The notes under the pieces: model-generated
The model's database searches: none
What the model saw: the letters and a program-made list of their open reading frames with translations, nothing else
What the model was told of the DNA's origin: nothing
Shown: positions 48,101 through 57,469 of the stretch, one piece after another
Position numbering within the stretch: position 1 is the stretch's first letter
Layout of the letters: each line of letters starts with the position of its first letter
Position numbers and translations under genes: made by a program
NCBI RefSeq assembly: GCF_011386835.1
Contig: NC_088809.1
Coordinates: forward strand, 2,365,001 to 2,429,000
Source of the DNA: Chrysemys picta bellii
Taxonomy: Eukaryota; Chordata; Testudines; Emydidae
Direction: 5' to 3'
Length of the DNA: 64,000 nucleotides

Positions 48101-50998
48101 CTTGGGAAGCCACAACATCTTTTCTTGGCTCAGTCCGGCCCTGAGAGTCCAAAAGAATACACAAGTTAGCTCCCTTCACACAGTGAATTTTGCCAGGCAC
48201 CACCTGGCAGCGCTCGAGAGGGAGCCATGGGCAGAAGCCAAGCGTGGAAGGCTGTTTTCTTAGCTGGCCAATCTGCCAACTAGTCAATTTCCCCCTTTTG
48301 GGGGTGATGCTATTAAAAAAGCCATGGGGCTAGCATTAAATATGTCCTGTTGTGAAATAATAAATATCTTGTTTGCGGGGACTCCCACACTCCTCCTGAA
48401 TGTGGGGGAAGAGGTTAGAAAAGCATTCCTTCTCCATTTCTCTCACGGTCGGGAGAGAAATCTGTTTGCCAGAATTGTGTGCACCAGAGGTTAGCAAACT
48501 GTGGTGCTGAGCCAGGCAAAGGCCAAGAACGGAGATGGAGGTTTCGTTTCCATATACTCCTCTCACCACCAGTGGTTGGTTCAAAAATTGGAACCATGTT
48601 GTGTCCAAGACTGTACAGCTCAGATCTGTTCTACTTTGTGTGGTGTAGTTGATTTCACCAGGCAACGATAAAAACAAGTACTACTACTTCATAGACAGGA
48701 TTCGCTGTGTGCACATATATTAAAATATATACATAATATACAAATAGGGAGGAACTGGTTGAGAATTTGAAAGTGGAAGGCAGCGTGGGTGAAAGTGATC
48801 ATGAAATGATAGAGTTCATGATTCTAAGGAATGGTAGGAGGAAGAACAGCAAAATAAAGACAATCGATTTCAAGAAGGCAGACTTCAGCAAACTCAGGGA
48901 GTTGGTAGGTAAGACCCCATGGGAAGCAAGTCTAAGGGGAAAAACAATAGAAGACAGTTGGCAGTTTTTCAGAGAGACATTAAGGACACAAGAGCAAATT
49001 ATCCCACTGCGTAGGAAAGATAGGAAGTTTGGCAAGAGACCACCCTGTCTTAGACAGGAGAGCTTCAATGATCTAAAAATCAAAAAAGAGCCTTACAAAA
49101 AGTGGAAACTAGGTCAAATTACAAAGGATGAATATAAACAAACAACACAAGCATGTAGGGACCAGAACAAAACCCAGGTCAACTGACTCTCAATCCTATA
49201 GGTCACACTGCCTCCTAGAATACAAAATACAATGCTGCAAGTGATCACACCAAAGCAGGTTTGCCCTTGCAGAAATTTGATCTCTGTAGACTCCATATTC
49301 ACTACATGAGTTTTTTCTTACTCAGCCAACTGTACCCCTGATCTAAGAATGTGACCCCTTTGGAAGTCAGCTCTAACACATGGAGTCTGGGCACCAGAGA
49401 GCTGTAGTTCTGTTTATGCTACCATTGCATGATCTATTCTGGCCAGGATCACACCTGAATTCCATCCAGCTGGGATAAAAGGTGGCCCTCTCCGCATGGT
49501 AAAGCGAACAGAGCATCTGTCAAGCAGACACTTGGGCTGTAACTGTGCAGAGTATTTTGGAGAGTGAAAAAAAGAGACAGGTCAAGGCATCAGTTCTGAA
49601 AGATGCTGGCCCCACTTACATACCACAGACAGATTCACTTAAATCCTCAGCCAAAGAGACTGGCTTTAAACCAATGTTCGGCCCATTCTATTTTCTTTGA
49701 AAGGCAGGGGTTTCATATGCCCCAACCCAGCCTCCCACAGCTCAGCTCCTGCTCCTGCCATGGTTTTGGCCAGGGGGGGAGGGGAAAGACAATTTTCTGA
49801 CTCCTGACTTTGTCCTTAGCAGTGTTAACATTGGCAGTCGGGGCGGGGTGTGTGCGTGCGTGGAGGAGACTCTCCCTGACCATCTCTTTGGTTCGGCAAC
49901 CGGGCGACGTTCCAATGACACGCCAGAGCCATGGAAATCATAGCCGGAACCGACTGAAGTCACTCTTTTGGTTTTTGTCTCTGCCCCAGGTGGAAGTTCC
50001 AAGTTCTCAACATTATATGTCCCCTTCCCCTGCCAGTGATGTTTAATGAAGGGGAAAAAAATCAGAGACTCTCTGATGCCTGTAAAGTGCCATCCATGAA
50101 TCAGCACCATGTACACACAGAGCAACCGTCTTCCCTGCAGCGTTTGGTTTTCGTTATTCAGAGACTGACTTTTCCAACAAAGGATCAAAACAGAAAACAA
50201 ATCAAGCTTCCAGCAGACAAAGAGGGTGGAATTCTGACTCGCTTCATATTATTCATTCCGTACACGAGTCTATCTGAATAAGAGACACATTAACAGACTC
50301 TGAATGCTTCCCACCACCACTCAGAATTAGAAGGAGGTCTTTATTTTTGCTGTCAGTAAACAAGCTGTTTACAGACCAGGGAGAGCAGTTACTCATCCCA
50401 GATTATCCCAGGGTTTGGACATTATGCACCAATCTTTGCACATGGACCCCAATACAAAGGTTATTGAATACATTAATAATGCAGGACATCATCCTTTGGG
50501 GCAGACGCATTTGCACTAATGCACTTTCAATAACGTTACTGGATGGGAAGAGTTTGCACCCTTTGCAATTCAGCTGTTTATGTAGAACTAGTGACCACAT
50601 GGACGTGCCGTCATGATCGCTTCAATAAATCCCCACTTTGGTGAAAAGACAGACCGAGCGCTTTGGATTTTGTTGGGAAGGGATTGCTGCATTCATGTTT
50701 ATATTACTGGGACCCTTAGGTCTACCAACATGACGTGTAGCAGCCTCGAGAGACGAATGTCTGAGATGAAAGTCAAGAGCTGCACTAACATGGCTTTTGG
50801 TGGGTTGGCACCGAATCCCAAAGAGGAGAATTTAGGGGACCGGGCAGTCAGGAAAATCTGGGCTGTCAGATGTAAACAGAGGCGGTGTATTTACCTGCAT
50901 GCTTGTTGCGCCTGTTGTTGATTCTGGGGGTAGAGGACCCATTTCCTCGGGGCAGGAAGAGAGCCGCACCTTTCACAGTGAGGAAGCTTTCGCTGATG
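16143..50998 (-). CDS. SSH2: SSH2, slingshot protein phosphatase 2, spliced coding region (13 exons seen, 5' end off window)
   Basis: The gene encodes a dual-specificity phosphatase that removes the inhibitory Ser3 phosphate from cofilin/ADF and so promotes actin filament turnover in the cytoplasm. Thirteen minus-strand exons were joined by eye at GT-AG sites; all codon phases agree, giving 1372 residues plus stop. Order of domains: SSH-specific N-terminal region, DEK-C-like segment (about residues 244-303), dual-specificity phosphatase domain (about 305-448) with the HCKMGVSRS signature, then a long poorly ordered Ser/Glu-rich tail ending FYNTM. Residue numbers assume 36 upstream residues as in human SSH2; this puts the catalytic Cys at 392, as in human. 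The tail matches SSH2, not SSH1 or SSH3. The start codon and first one or two exons are missing to the right. No frameshift or lost catalytic residue is seen, so the gene looks functional. Confidence 0.97.
18183..20237 (-). other. SSH2 intron between exons L and M
   Basis: A 2.1-kb intron. No repeat family or other gene is recognised. The region 19.6-20.0 kb has a weak repeated theme of cagctctgcc and tcctgacctgc phrases, but no clear unit. Confidence 0.7.
20238..21078 (-). CDS. SSH2: SSH2 coding exon L, start of C-terminal tail (residues about 449-729)
   Basis: An 841-bp exon running from [20 protein letters not shown] to SSTDEEQPK. The first 40 residues are highly conserved and close the phosphatase region. 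The remainder is acidic and Ser-rich, with conserved islands such as [29 protein letters not shown] and [20 protein letters not shown]. The acceptor is cccgcag and the donor gtacca. Divergence from human is much higher here than in exons A-K, as is usual for slingshot tails. Confidence 0.96.
23330..23525 (-). repeat. MIR/CORE-type SINE, nearly full length
   Basis: Reads tgcctctcaatcttcagcag, then tgttatccccattggacaga, tggggaaatggaggcagaga, acttgcccaaggttacacaa and gaattgaacctgcatctctg, the reverse complement of a MIR-like SINE including the tRNA-derived head (gcctgggactc side). Confidence 0.75.
25846..26096 (-). mobile_element. DNA-transposon remnant, same family as 44723-45137
   Basis: In reverse complement it shares two blocks with the 44.7-kb element: gtcacggatt...ctgactt...ccatgacttctgc at one end and ggtttattgcccatg at the other. 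Its middle is expanded into a GC-rich tandem array. Target duplications are not clear, so its borders are approximate. Confidence 0.6.
25897..26035. repeat. Minisatellite inside the 25.9-kb element
   Basis: Three copies of a unit starting ggcagcccgagccccgcac, separated by G-rich linkers of variable length, so the period is about 42-55 bp. Confidence 0.75.
26581..26768. mobile_element. Inverted-arm retroelement insertion (188 bp) with 13-bp target duplication
   Basis: Two perfectly complementary 65-bp arms (26581-26645 and 26673-26737) flank a 27-nt spacer (26646-26672); a single-copy tail to 26768 reads tagatacagactaacatggc. The insertion is bounded by acagggcaggaga at 26568-26580 and again at 26769-26781, an exact 13-bp duplication. 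This length fits target-primed reverse transcription (LINE, SINE or Penelope-like), not a hAT or LTR element. The core (gtctggtggcaccttaaaga) is a repeat I recall as abundant in turtles and tentatively link to Penelope-like elements. Confidence 0.85.
26837..27037 (-). CDS. SSH2: SSH2 coding exon K, phosphatase catalytic loop (residues about 382-449)
   Basis: Encodes [20 protein letters not shown] and the rest of the phosphatase domain to EEYQGILLA. The HCxxGxSR loop is intact: the nucleophilic Cys codon lies at 27007-27009 and the loop Arg at 26989-26991. The acceptor is ccctag and the donor gtgagc. Transposon insertions flank the exon on both sides: an inverted-arm retroelement ends 68 bp past the donor, and a hAT-like element lies about 190 bp before the acceptor. 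Neither touches the exon. Confidence 0.97.
27038..29637 (-). other. SSH2 intron between exons J and K
   Basis: A 2.6-kb intron. It holds a hAT-like element at 27227-27523. No other gene or named repeat is recognised. Confidence 0.75.
27227..27523. mobile_element. Non-autonomous hAT-like transposon, 297 bp
   Basis: The left end is caggggttctcaga and the right end, reversed, is cagcgtttctcaaa, a typical hAT-Charlie-like inverted terminus. The flanks ccctagaa (27219-27226) and ccctagta (27524-27531) match at 7 of 8 positions, a decayed 8-bp target duplication. The interior is GC-rich and has no coding remnant. Confidence 0.8.
29638..29784 (-). CDS. SSH2: SSH2 coding exon J, phosphatase domain with general-acid Asp (residues about 333-382)
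   Basis: Encodes [40 protein letters not shown] and TYKFISKA. The Asp of VYDEEA (residue 361 in human numbering) is at the general-acid position of dual-specificity phosphatases. All residues match human SSH2 as I recall it. The acceptor is ccacacag and the donor gtaagt. Confidence 0.96.
29785..31349 (-). other. SSH2 intron between exons I and J
   Basis: A 1.6-kb intron with no recognised repeat or additional gene. Confidence 0.75.
31350..31396 (-). CDS. SSH2: SSH2 coding exon I (residues about 318-333)
   Basis: A small exon of 47 bp encoding [15 protein letters not shown] and two bases of Gly. It was located because exon H ends in VFL and exon J begins in VRYILN, the two flanks expected in SSH2. 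The acceptor is ttgcacag after a T-rich stretch and the donor is gtaagc. Confidence 0.95.
31397..34298 (-). other. SSH2 intron between exons H and I
   Basis: A 2.9-kb intron. A short GT run on the plus strand lies near 31810-31820; no named repeat or other gene is seen. Confidence 0.75.
34299..34427 (-). CDS. SSH2: SSH2 coding exon H, DEK-C-like segment to start of phosphatase domain (residues about 275-317)
   Basis: A 129-bp exon of 43 complete codons. It encodes [20 protein letters not shown], then [20 protein letters not shown] and VFL. It completes the DEK-C-like segment and enters the dual-specificity phosphatase fold. The acceptor is cctcag and the donor gtaagc. It has Asp where the human sequence has Glu (IFDHVF versus IFEHVF). 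Confidence 0.96.
34584..34677 (-). CDS. SSH2: SSH2 coding exon G, start of DEK-C-like segment (residues about 243-274)
   Basis: Encodes [20 protein letters not shown] then [11 protein letters not shown]. This is the first half of the DEK-C-like helical segment that precedes the phosphatase domain in all slingshots and helps to hold phospho-cofilin. The acceptor is tcctag and the donor gtgagc, phase 0. Only 156 bp of intron separate it from exon H. Confidence 0.96.
34678..36434 (-). other. SSH2 intron between exons F and G
   Basis: A 1.8-kb intron containing the forward MIR-like SINE at 36055-36245, which ends about 190 bp from exon F. Nothing else is recognised. Confidence 0.75.
36055..36245 (+). 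repeat. MIR-like tRNA-derived SINE, nearly full length
   Basis: Begins ggtccggtggtctaggcgca (A-box-like), then ctcctgggttctactcccag (B-box-like ggttctactcc), tctgccaccgattccctctt, gagcaagtccctttgcctcc and tgtcaaaggggatagtattg. This order of tRNA-like head, core and tail is that of MIR/CORE SINEs. Confidence 0.75.
36435..36629 (-). CDS. SSH2: SSH2 coding exon F (residues about 178-243)
   Basis: A 195-bp exon encoding [20 protein letters not shown], through [20 protein letters not shown], to DSPALFTD and two bases of a Val codon. This is the most conserved part of the SSH N-terminal region. The acceptor is ttccag and the donor gtaagt. The Val is completed in exon G. Confidence 0.96.
36630..37250 (-). 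other. SSH2 intron between exons E and F
   Basis: A 0.6-kb intron. Nothing further is recognised in it. Confidence 0.8.
37251..37316 (-). CDS. SSH2: SSH2 coding exon E (residues about 156-178)
   Basis: A 66-bp exon encoding [20 protein letters not shown] then M and the first two bases of Trp. The acceptor is caccag and the donor gtaagg. It differs from the human protein as I recall it by Val for Ile in VHVFKP. Part of the SSH N-terminal region. Confidence 0.95.
37317..38074 (-). other. SSH2 intron between exons D and E
   Basis: A 0.76-kb intron without recognised repeats. Confidence 0.8.
38075..38143 (-). CDS. SSH2: SSH2 coding exon D (residues about 133-156)
   Basis: A 69-bp exon encoding [20 protein letters not shown] followed by DGDG, within the SSH N-terminal region. 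It begins with one base completing Ser and ends with two bases of Gly. The acceptor is cttacag and the donor gtaagt. Sequence and phase match human SSH2. Confidence 0.95.
38144..40929 (-). other. SSH2 intron between exons C and D
   Basis: A 2.8-kb intron containing one small DNA transposon (40424-40645) about 280 bp from exon C. Nothing else is recognised. Confidence 0.75.
40424..40645. mobile_element. Short inverted-terminal DNA transposon (MITE), about 222 bp
   Basis: Begins gccggctccag and ends with its exact complement ctggagccggc. The interior is rich in gcggcaattcggcggc-type phrases and includes a G15 run (40457-40471). I recall this family from turtle and crocodilian genomes. No target duplication is clear, so the true ends may lie a few bases further out. 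Confidence 0.7.
40930..41051 (-). CDS. SSH2: SSH2 coding exon C (residues about 93-133)
   Basis: Encodes [20 protein letters not shown] and continues [20 protein letters not shown], part of the SSH N-terminal region. The frame requires the acceptor cttag at 41052; a second AG lies 4 bases further into the exon (ggcag) and would shift the frame. A run of 20 T on the transcribed strand lies 18 to 37 bases upstream of the exon and serves as an unusually long pyrimidine tract. The donor is gtatct, weaker than the consensus. Confidence 0.95.
41069..41088 (-). repeat. T20 tract (A20 on plus strand) before exon C
   Basis: Twenty uninterrupted A on the plus strand, read as U20 in SSH2 RNA, 18-37 bases upstream of the exon C acceptor. 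It acts as or extends the polypyrimidine tract. Confidence 0.9.
44723..45137 (+). mobile_element. hAT-like DNA transposon remnant, 415 bp, with exact 8-bp target duplication
   Basis: Flanked by ataatcag at 44715-44722 and 45138-45145. It begins tagggctctgtgtctgtcac and ends aaactgtatcctta; the termini are only weakly inverted. Internal palindromic phrases repeat gtcacgga and tccgtgac. The middle is GC-rich. An exact 8-bp duplication favours a hAT-type mechanism. It has no coding capacity. Confidence 0.75.
45497..45561 (-). CDS. SSH2: SSH2 coding exon B (residues about 71-92)
   Basis: A 65-bp exon encoding [19 protein letters not shown] followed by IRL, identical to human SSH2 as I recall it. 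The acceptor is ccttcag and the donor is gtaggt, leaving phase 0. The next exon supplies AVRLES directly, which confirms both the donor chosen here and the acceptor chosen at 41051. Confidence 0.95.
47690..47868 (+). mobile_element. CR1 LINE 3'-end fragment
   Basis: Contains atctccttccttagaggttt, caggcttgacaaagccctgg, ttggactaggtgacctcctg and aggtcccttccaaccctgct, and ends attctaggattctatga. This is the conserved CR1 3' end with its short octamer-like tail. It is truncated at the 5' side, as most CR1 copies are. Confidence 0.92.
48747..49186 (+). pseudogene. CR1 LINE ORF2 fragment (between endonuclease and reverse transcriptase)
   Basis: Reads [20 protein letters not shown], then [40 protein letters not shown] and [20 protein letters not shown]. 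These match the CR1 ORF2 linker where SDHEMVEF-type and DFRRANF-type motifs occur. About 140 codons remain open; both ends are truncated, and no reverse-transcriptase core follows, so it is a dead fragment. It lies in sense opposite to SSH2. Confidence 0.88.
50895..50998 (-). CDS. SSH2: SSH2 coding exon A, first one visible (residues about 36-71)
   Basis: Translation begins [20 protein letters not shown] and ends RRNKHA, close to human SSH2 residues 37-70. The acceptor reads ttgcag and the donor gtaaat. It starts with the last base of a Ser codon and ends with the first base of a Gly codon, both completed in frame by neighbouring exons. This is the start of the conserved SSH N-terminal region, which contributes to F-actin and cofilin recognition in slingshots. 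The preceding exon, expected to encode the start and an acidic-rich stretch, was not found up to base 64000. Confidence 0.95.
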
Positions 50999-52183
50999 CT
51001 GCAAGGGAAAGAAAACTAATGAACCAGTAGAAAGGAGAGAAAGCACCATGACAAACAAGGGCCCTGGACAGGGAAGATACTTAGACCCAAACCATGGTGC
51101 TGGTGAAGGACAATTAGTTTCTTTCCCCTCTAGAAATACATTCATGCTCTGAACTCTGCAGTAAGCGAGTCGTGTGTAGGGCTATTGATAGCAACGGTAC
51201 ATAAAGCAGCAGGGGCATTGCCCTAAGAGGTGTTTTTGATTTGGAAACCTAGACGTCTGGTAGACATTTCCACATGGCAATATGTATATCAATGCTTGAA
51301 ATCCATAATGGAATGGCCTGGCTAATCCTATGCTTTGTTGTTCAGAGAGATAGCGGATGCCCCATAGCAACAGATGCCTTGCTTTGTAGTCAGCTGAAGG
51401 ACCATCAGTCCATCCAGCAGATTAATGGACCATAAAACTCTATTGTCTGATGATTCGTATGATAATTGGCTCATGAAGAGACTCAAATAAATTAAAAGCA
51501 AAACCATAATGCTGTTACTTTAAGACACCTTTCATTGGCTTGACTTTGCCCTTAAATCAAGTGACATGAAGCCTGAAATGCACTGCTGAAATAGCTACAC
51601 AGATCACTGAGACCCTCTTCTGAAAAAGATTTTACGTTAAGAAAACTAAGTAGCTTTCTTTTTTAAAACGTACGCCTGTTGTTGTTCATTGAGGAAAACA
51701 TGATTCTTAGCACAACTCGGCTGGGATTAAGTCATCCTGTTACACAGAGCTTGGGGCACCTCTTTTACTCTGAACTGAAAGGGGAAAACCACACAAACAT
51801 TAAAAAGTAGTAAATCCAAAACAACAACGCTAGAGTAACAGGATGAACTATGCACGTTCTAGACAGGATATGAGTCCCTGCCATTGTGCACAACAGCTCC
51901 ATGCCTTCCATGAGAAACCAGCTCGCTGGGTTCGTTCACCCACGAGACTAATAGCCTCTTTACACGCCTTTCTCAAGTTAAATACGACAGTTTACTGTTC
52001 CGCTCTCAAAGGCTGAGTTAATGAAACGGAAGTTAGAAACAGCACAAAACCCCTCCACATATTTGAGGAAAATGAAAAGTTACAAGAAATGGATAAAAGC
52101 TAACCCATGCAAGGTTAACACCCTTCGCACATACTTCCTTTTCACAAGGGTGGCCAGATCAAAGGGCTGTCTTAGCAATCTGA

Positions 52184-52317
52184 TTCACGAAAGCATCTAA
52201 GCACATGCGTACAGTTAAGCACATGCTTAAGCCTCATTAAAGAAAAAGGCTTTGTAGAGAATTCAGTTGTCACCCAGTAGTCAATGGGACCAGCATGTGC
52301 ACAAGTGCTTTCCTGGA
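52184..52317. repeat. Ancient inverted-end interspersed repeat
   Basis: The left end ttcacgaaagcatctaagca and following catgc pair with the right end gcatgtgcacaagtgctttc at about 19 of 25 positions. The interior holds agcacatgcttaagcc and tagtcaatgggacc. This phrase set occurs in an old hairpin-like repeat of birds and reptiles that I recall but cannot name with certainty. Confidence 0.55.
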
Positions 52318-54176
52318 TTTCCTGACTGCTTTGCAAGAGTAAATTTCAGTCACGAAAAACCTTCTTGTATCTGTTCTAACTCCACACACTCCCATGGGAA
52401 AAATGGATTGCCCCTGCCCTGGAATGGCACCTGAAATGGGAATGCTCTTTGTAGACACATCTCGAGGGAGCCCTCAAGCCCAGAGCTCCTCCCCCGCGCT
52501 GCGTTTTTTTACCCTGGCAGTTGTACATTTCCCCAGAGGCCTTTCCATTTAGCCTGTGACATGCCAGCTCTTTGGTGCACTGGTCCAACACACCAGAATT
52601 TCAAAAGGAAGAAAAATTCTTCCTAGATCAAAAAGGATCAAGAATCGTTATTGTGCTAAATTAAGATGCATCACTGGGCATGCGGACCAGATGTTTTCTC
52701 CGGAGAAAAAACAGGCCCTCAGAACCTCCCAGGACAAGAATTTTAGCCAACAGCTCCCCTGGCACCATGTGACAATTATGTTCTCTACAAAGCCTTTAGG
52801 CTACGCAGTGCCTTGAAGTTCACTTTGGACATACCAAGAAAATGTTCAGTTATCTTGACACCACTTATTTTGTGGAATCCTCCTGCCGGGCCTCACTTCC
52901 CCATAACTACATTTTTTCCAGTCTGTATTGGCTTCATGCTTCACAGAAGCGTGTTTCTGATTTTGCCACTAGAAGAACAGGTTGCTGGACAAGGCTGCTG
53001 ACCCACCAGCTAGAGCTTGTGCGGATAAAGCACAGTTCTCTGCTATGCTGAGCCACTCCATCCAATGAGATTATAGGGGAACAAAAGCTAACGACAAAGG
53101 AATTACTTCCCCCTTTCCTCTGCAGCTCCCTCTCAAAAGGACTGACACTAGAAAAACGTGAAACGGGCACAGCCAGTCTTCTCAGCAACCACTTAACCGG
53201 CACAGCCAGCCACTGATATTGGCCTCCCACTCCACCTGTTTCCCCAGAAAGTTGACATAACATGACCATTTATGAAGATACTTTTAGGGGATTAAGACGA
53301 ACGTGCGTGGAGGGCTGGGCAGCTTAAACACTGAATTAAAATCTATTTGCTTATATGGTTCAGCCATATTGGTATTAGTCTTCCAGGGATGAGAACGTTC
53401 TGTGCCCACATTCTCCAGCCCTTGTCTATTCTATAGTCCCATGCTCTGTACAATATGAACAAGGATTCTTGAGGGGAGAAGAGCGGTTGGTATTTATCGC
53501 TGGGGGGAAACAGGCGGAAAAGGAACACAGAGTTCAGCATGTTTACTTGATACCATTAAAATATGTTTTCTGGCATTTCTAGTTCTTACTCCTCTGGGGT
53601 TGGTGCCTGCCTGAACCAGAGGGGCGCTGCAGAACTACAGGTATGGAGATCAGGTGTGCCACTGTCCTTCAGACGGTTTGCCACTTGAATGATTTTTGTG
53701 CAGTTGGGGTCAGCGTTTCGGGACACCTAGCAGCCTGCTAAGTCAGCGAGAGCTGGAGCGTTAATCAGAGGTGCTGCAAGGGCCAAGGAGACGTGTGCAT
53801 GTCTCAGAAGCGAATATATTCTCCAGTCGGAGAGGCAGAAAGCAGGTTTTTAAGAATGTGGAAAAACGGATCGGTCCTGTGCAGCAGGCAGATCCAGTAA
53901 CCAGAACCAAGCAGCCGACAGGGCAGGCATCAGTGAAGGTAACAAGCATCAGCCAGCGTTCACACACTCAGCACAGGAGCAGGGGGCGTGGGAGGGGCGA
54001 AGAGCCACAAGCATGTGTGGGGTCTCTTGCCACACCGTGACAGACAGGCTATGGGGACGCGATGGCTGAGCGAGGAAAGCACATTACTCTCAATCAGCAA
54101 TCAGAACGCCATGTATTGCTCCCTCTACCTGCCATTTGAAGATAAGGCCGTGTGCACTGCAGCTGCCAACTGAGCG

Positions 54177-54207
<31 letters not shown>

Positions 54208-54210
54208 GGG
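54177..54210. repeat. (GT)n followed by G20
   Basis: About seven GT units and then 20 consecutive G on the plus strand (C20 in SSH2 RNA). This is a likely polymorphic and error-prone tract. Confidence 0.9.
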
Positions 54211-57200
54211 TTTGTTGCCCTGGTGTTTGTTTTGAATTACCTTCAGAGTATTTTTCTCCAGTGCATTCCCATGCTGGGGTGGAGAGAAAGGCATGCTGGG
54301 TACGGCCTTCAAATACATCAGATGTGAAAAGTAAATTCATTGACCTGAGTCTCTCAGTTTCCTTGGCCTTTTTGCCAGGGTGATACAATAATAGTTACAG
54401 TAGCAGAGTCATTTGCCATTTAAACTAGGGTGTGCCCCACCCCCAGCTTCCAGCATCATCTGCTTCCTCCTGCAGTGAGGTCACAGTGCTAAATGCATGA
54501 CATCATAATGGCATCCAGTGTCACGCACAGACACCAAACACGGGGCAATGACTTTCCTAAGGCTCCAAGCAGTGAGAGAAGCTGGGGTTGAAAGGAAAGA
54601 GCCCTTAGCAAAGAAAATTAACCTCAAACTATCTGGCTTCATTGACATTCTCTTGGGAGAAGTGGGCCCCACTTTAAAGATGCAAAGGCAATTCTTTTGA
54701 TTTGCCACCCTGCGCACACCTAACAACGGCAGAGCACTCCCACGCAGGCTCCAATCTGTTCTGCCTGACGGCCACTTTCATGTGCAGTCCCAAGGTCTCC
54801 AAAGCAGAAATTACACCAAGCCCAACCCTGGTGCTTACCGTTATAAATACACTCCCCATAAGACGACACAAGGTTGAGGCCATAGACCCCTGATGACCTA
54901 GGAATTTAAGCAAGTGGGTAAGACGTGTGTGAACATGAAAATAAGAGAAAAGAATGTACAGTGGGATTGTAGATGTGTAGAATAGAGCACAGAGCAATTC
55001 TTCCACTGAATAGGATTGTTTTTCCAGCTCCCTGCTGATAGCCCTTGATGTGTTGTGTGCCGGGTGGTGCACACTGACACCTGTACATGTGGGTTTAAAT
55101 CCAGTTTAATGGAACATCCCAGAACTCCTTCTTGGATCTGGAGCCTAAATCAGTGACTTCCGGTACTGGAGCAGCCACAAATTGCAACAACTAAATGACT
55201 CTCACATAGGACGAAGCTGTGCCCTCCAAGGGGGACAATCCCACCCTCCCGGTGCCCAAAACCCAACCCCTAGGTTTCACTGCAAGGAAGGCAAAAAATC
55301 CAGCCTCCTTCAGCCAATCTGGTTGTTTGGGGAAACATCCCTGCCCAACCACAAGCCACAAGAATCTGCAGTGACCTAGATAAGGAAGGGAGGGAGGGCT
55401 GAGTGCTGGAAACCAGCAAACCGGAAGTGGCCCTGGGTACAGGGCTCCAAATCTCATGCCAAATGCTCCGAGAGCTCCAGCTCACCCCGGGATGTGGGGG
55501 TGGGAATCTCGAGGGACCCAGCCCGTCCTGGCCTTTTTGCCCTCACCTATCCCGGGAGCCACCAAACTCACCCCTCACCGAGCTTGGGGCCCTCAATGCA
55601 ATTTGTTTTTAAACAGGATGCCAGACACGCAGCCAGCCACCACTCTCAGGCCACACAAAACCCTACTTCTCCTTGCCTGAGACGACACCCGAGATGCTCG
55701 GTGTTATCCATTTATTACACGTGCCAGCTGGCCACGGCTCCAAATACACCGCTAAGGAGAGCCACGTGTTTTCACCGTACTGCAAACAGGTATTTAGTGC
55801 TTCTAGAGAACTTTCCATTTCCAAAGCACTTTGCCCACACTCTTGGCCATCTGACTGGGACACCAGAACATCTCGTACGGCTTCTTCTGCTGGCCCCACT
55901 TCAACTCCCCAGCACAAAACATTGTGAAATGTGTCTTTATGGATGGTGCTTTAAAAAGAAGGAAAACTACTGCTCTAAAGCAAAGTAGGCAGGCACCCGA
56001 GCTGCTTCTGGCAACGTCTAATGCCAATAAACACTTAATGAGGCTATTGTGAGCTGGAGGAGAGCTCTCCAGTCAGTCCTGCTTATTCATCAGAGCAGCT
56101 TCCTTCCAGTGGGCTTTGTCTGGACCAGCCCTTAGCCAGGCACTCACCAAAGCAGCCCACCTCACAGACGACTGAAACAGCCACTCTGAAAGGTGCAGCC
56201 GATAGGTGGCAGAGGGAAGAATTCCCTTCTCCCCCTATGGCGGTGAGCGCTCTGAACCAAGCTGCTCTGCAAAAGACGAAGCCCCCAGCCTTCGTCAGCT
56301 CGCTAACCACGAGTGCTGTGGGGCAGAGTCAGGAAGGGGACCTGCGTGACGGTTTATTGGAAGAAGAGCTTATTGTTCAGAGATCCTTTTCTAAAAACGG
56401 GGATTCCAGATATTTTATATTTGAACCACCACCACCCCCGATCCCGTGTTTAGAGCAAAATGCCAAGTTTCTTTGCTAGTCTATGACATCATTCGCTTGG
56501 GCTCTGCAGAAATGGTTTGGAAACTGTGGCCAATGTGGAGAGCAACTGCCCTGCAAGACAAGAGGCTGCCCTTCTATTTCTGTGCCAAGTCAGGGGTAGC
56601 TGTAGGTCACGGTGACAATGGAGTTATGCTGTAACCATGGAGGCCTGGAAGCTGCAGAGCAAGAGCAGATTTCCCTAAAGGTCATCTCTGGGGGGACAGC
56701 ACCGCCTGGCAGGAGTCTGTGGCCAGGGCTGACGAGCTGGATCCATATTGCTGGAGCCGTGCCTGGTGCAAACAGCTATTTCCAGGTAGTTTGTGCTGCA
56801 GCTCTCTGCCCCACGCACAGGGCTGCCCCACGCAGCTCCAGAGGGCGGCAGTTTGGATTGTTAGAGAAGGGAGGTAGAAAGCTAGAGGCACTGACAAAGC
56901 AAAAGAGGCGAGTCCCAGCGCGTTTACAGCTCCCCACCGGAAACGAAACAGCCTGCAAGTTAGCATGCATGTTCCTGAGTGAGAGCATTCAGCAGACAAA
57001 GCACTGCACAGGGGTCCCACTATCGGACACAGAGTATCCGAGAAGCTGCGTGAACCGACAGGACCAACAAGGTAGGACAGGAACATGAAGGCACTTGACC
57101 TAGCTCACATTCTAGGCACTGGAAGGGTCAGGAAGGGACTTCCAGGTCCCCTGACTCCCAGTCAACTGCCCTAGTAGCAGACCATGCTTTTCCGCTCAGA

Positions 57201-57469
57201 AGAGCTCCGTGGACTAGCACTCCACCAACGGCTAGAAAGACCAGCAAGCATCAATCCCGAGCTCCTTCCCAAGGCGGCGGAGCTAGAAAGACAGGGCAAT
57301 GCGGGACCACACACAGAAGGGTGGTGCAATGTACCTGAATGAAGAGAACTGCACATTGAAAGTGTGACACTGGGTGCAGAAGAAATGCAAAGTGTTACAA
57401 AGGGAAGCAGGGACCAACCACCACGTTGTCCCCCCCGCCCCGGGTCTCAGTTCCTGTACGGGAAGGGAT

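Larger units (their letters stand above)
45562..50894 (-). other. SSH2 intron between exons A and B
   Basis: A 5.3-kb intron containing two plus-strand CR1 LINE fragments (47690-47868 and 48747-49186). The rest is unassigned. Confidence 0.75.

Noticed and set aside
48747..49186. Possible host gene exon encoding about 140 residues
   Set aside because: The sequence matches the linker of CR1 ORF2, so it is a LINE fragment.
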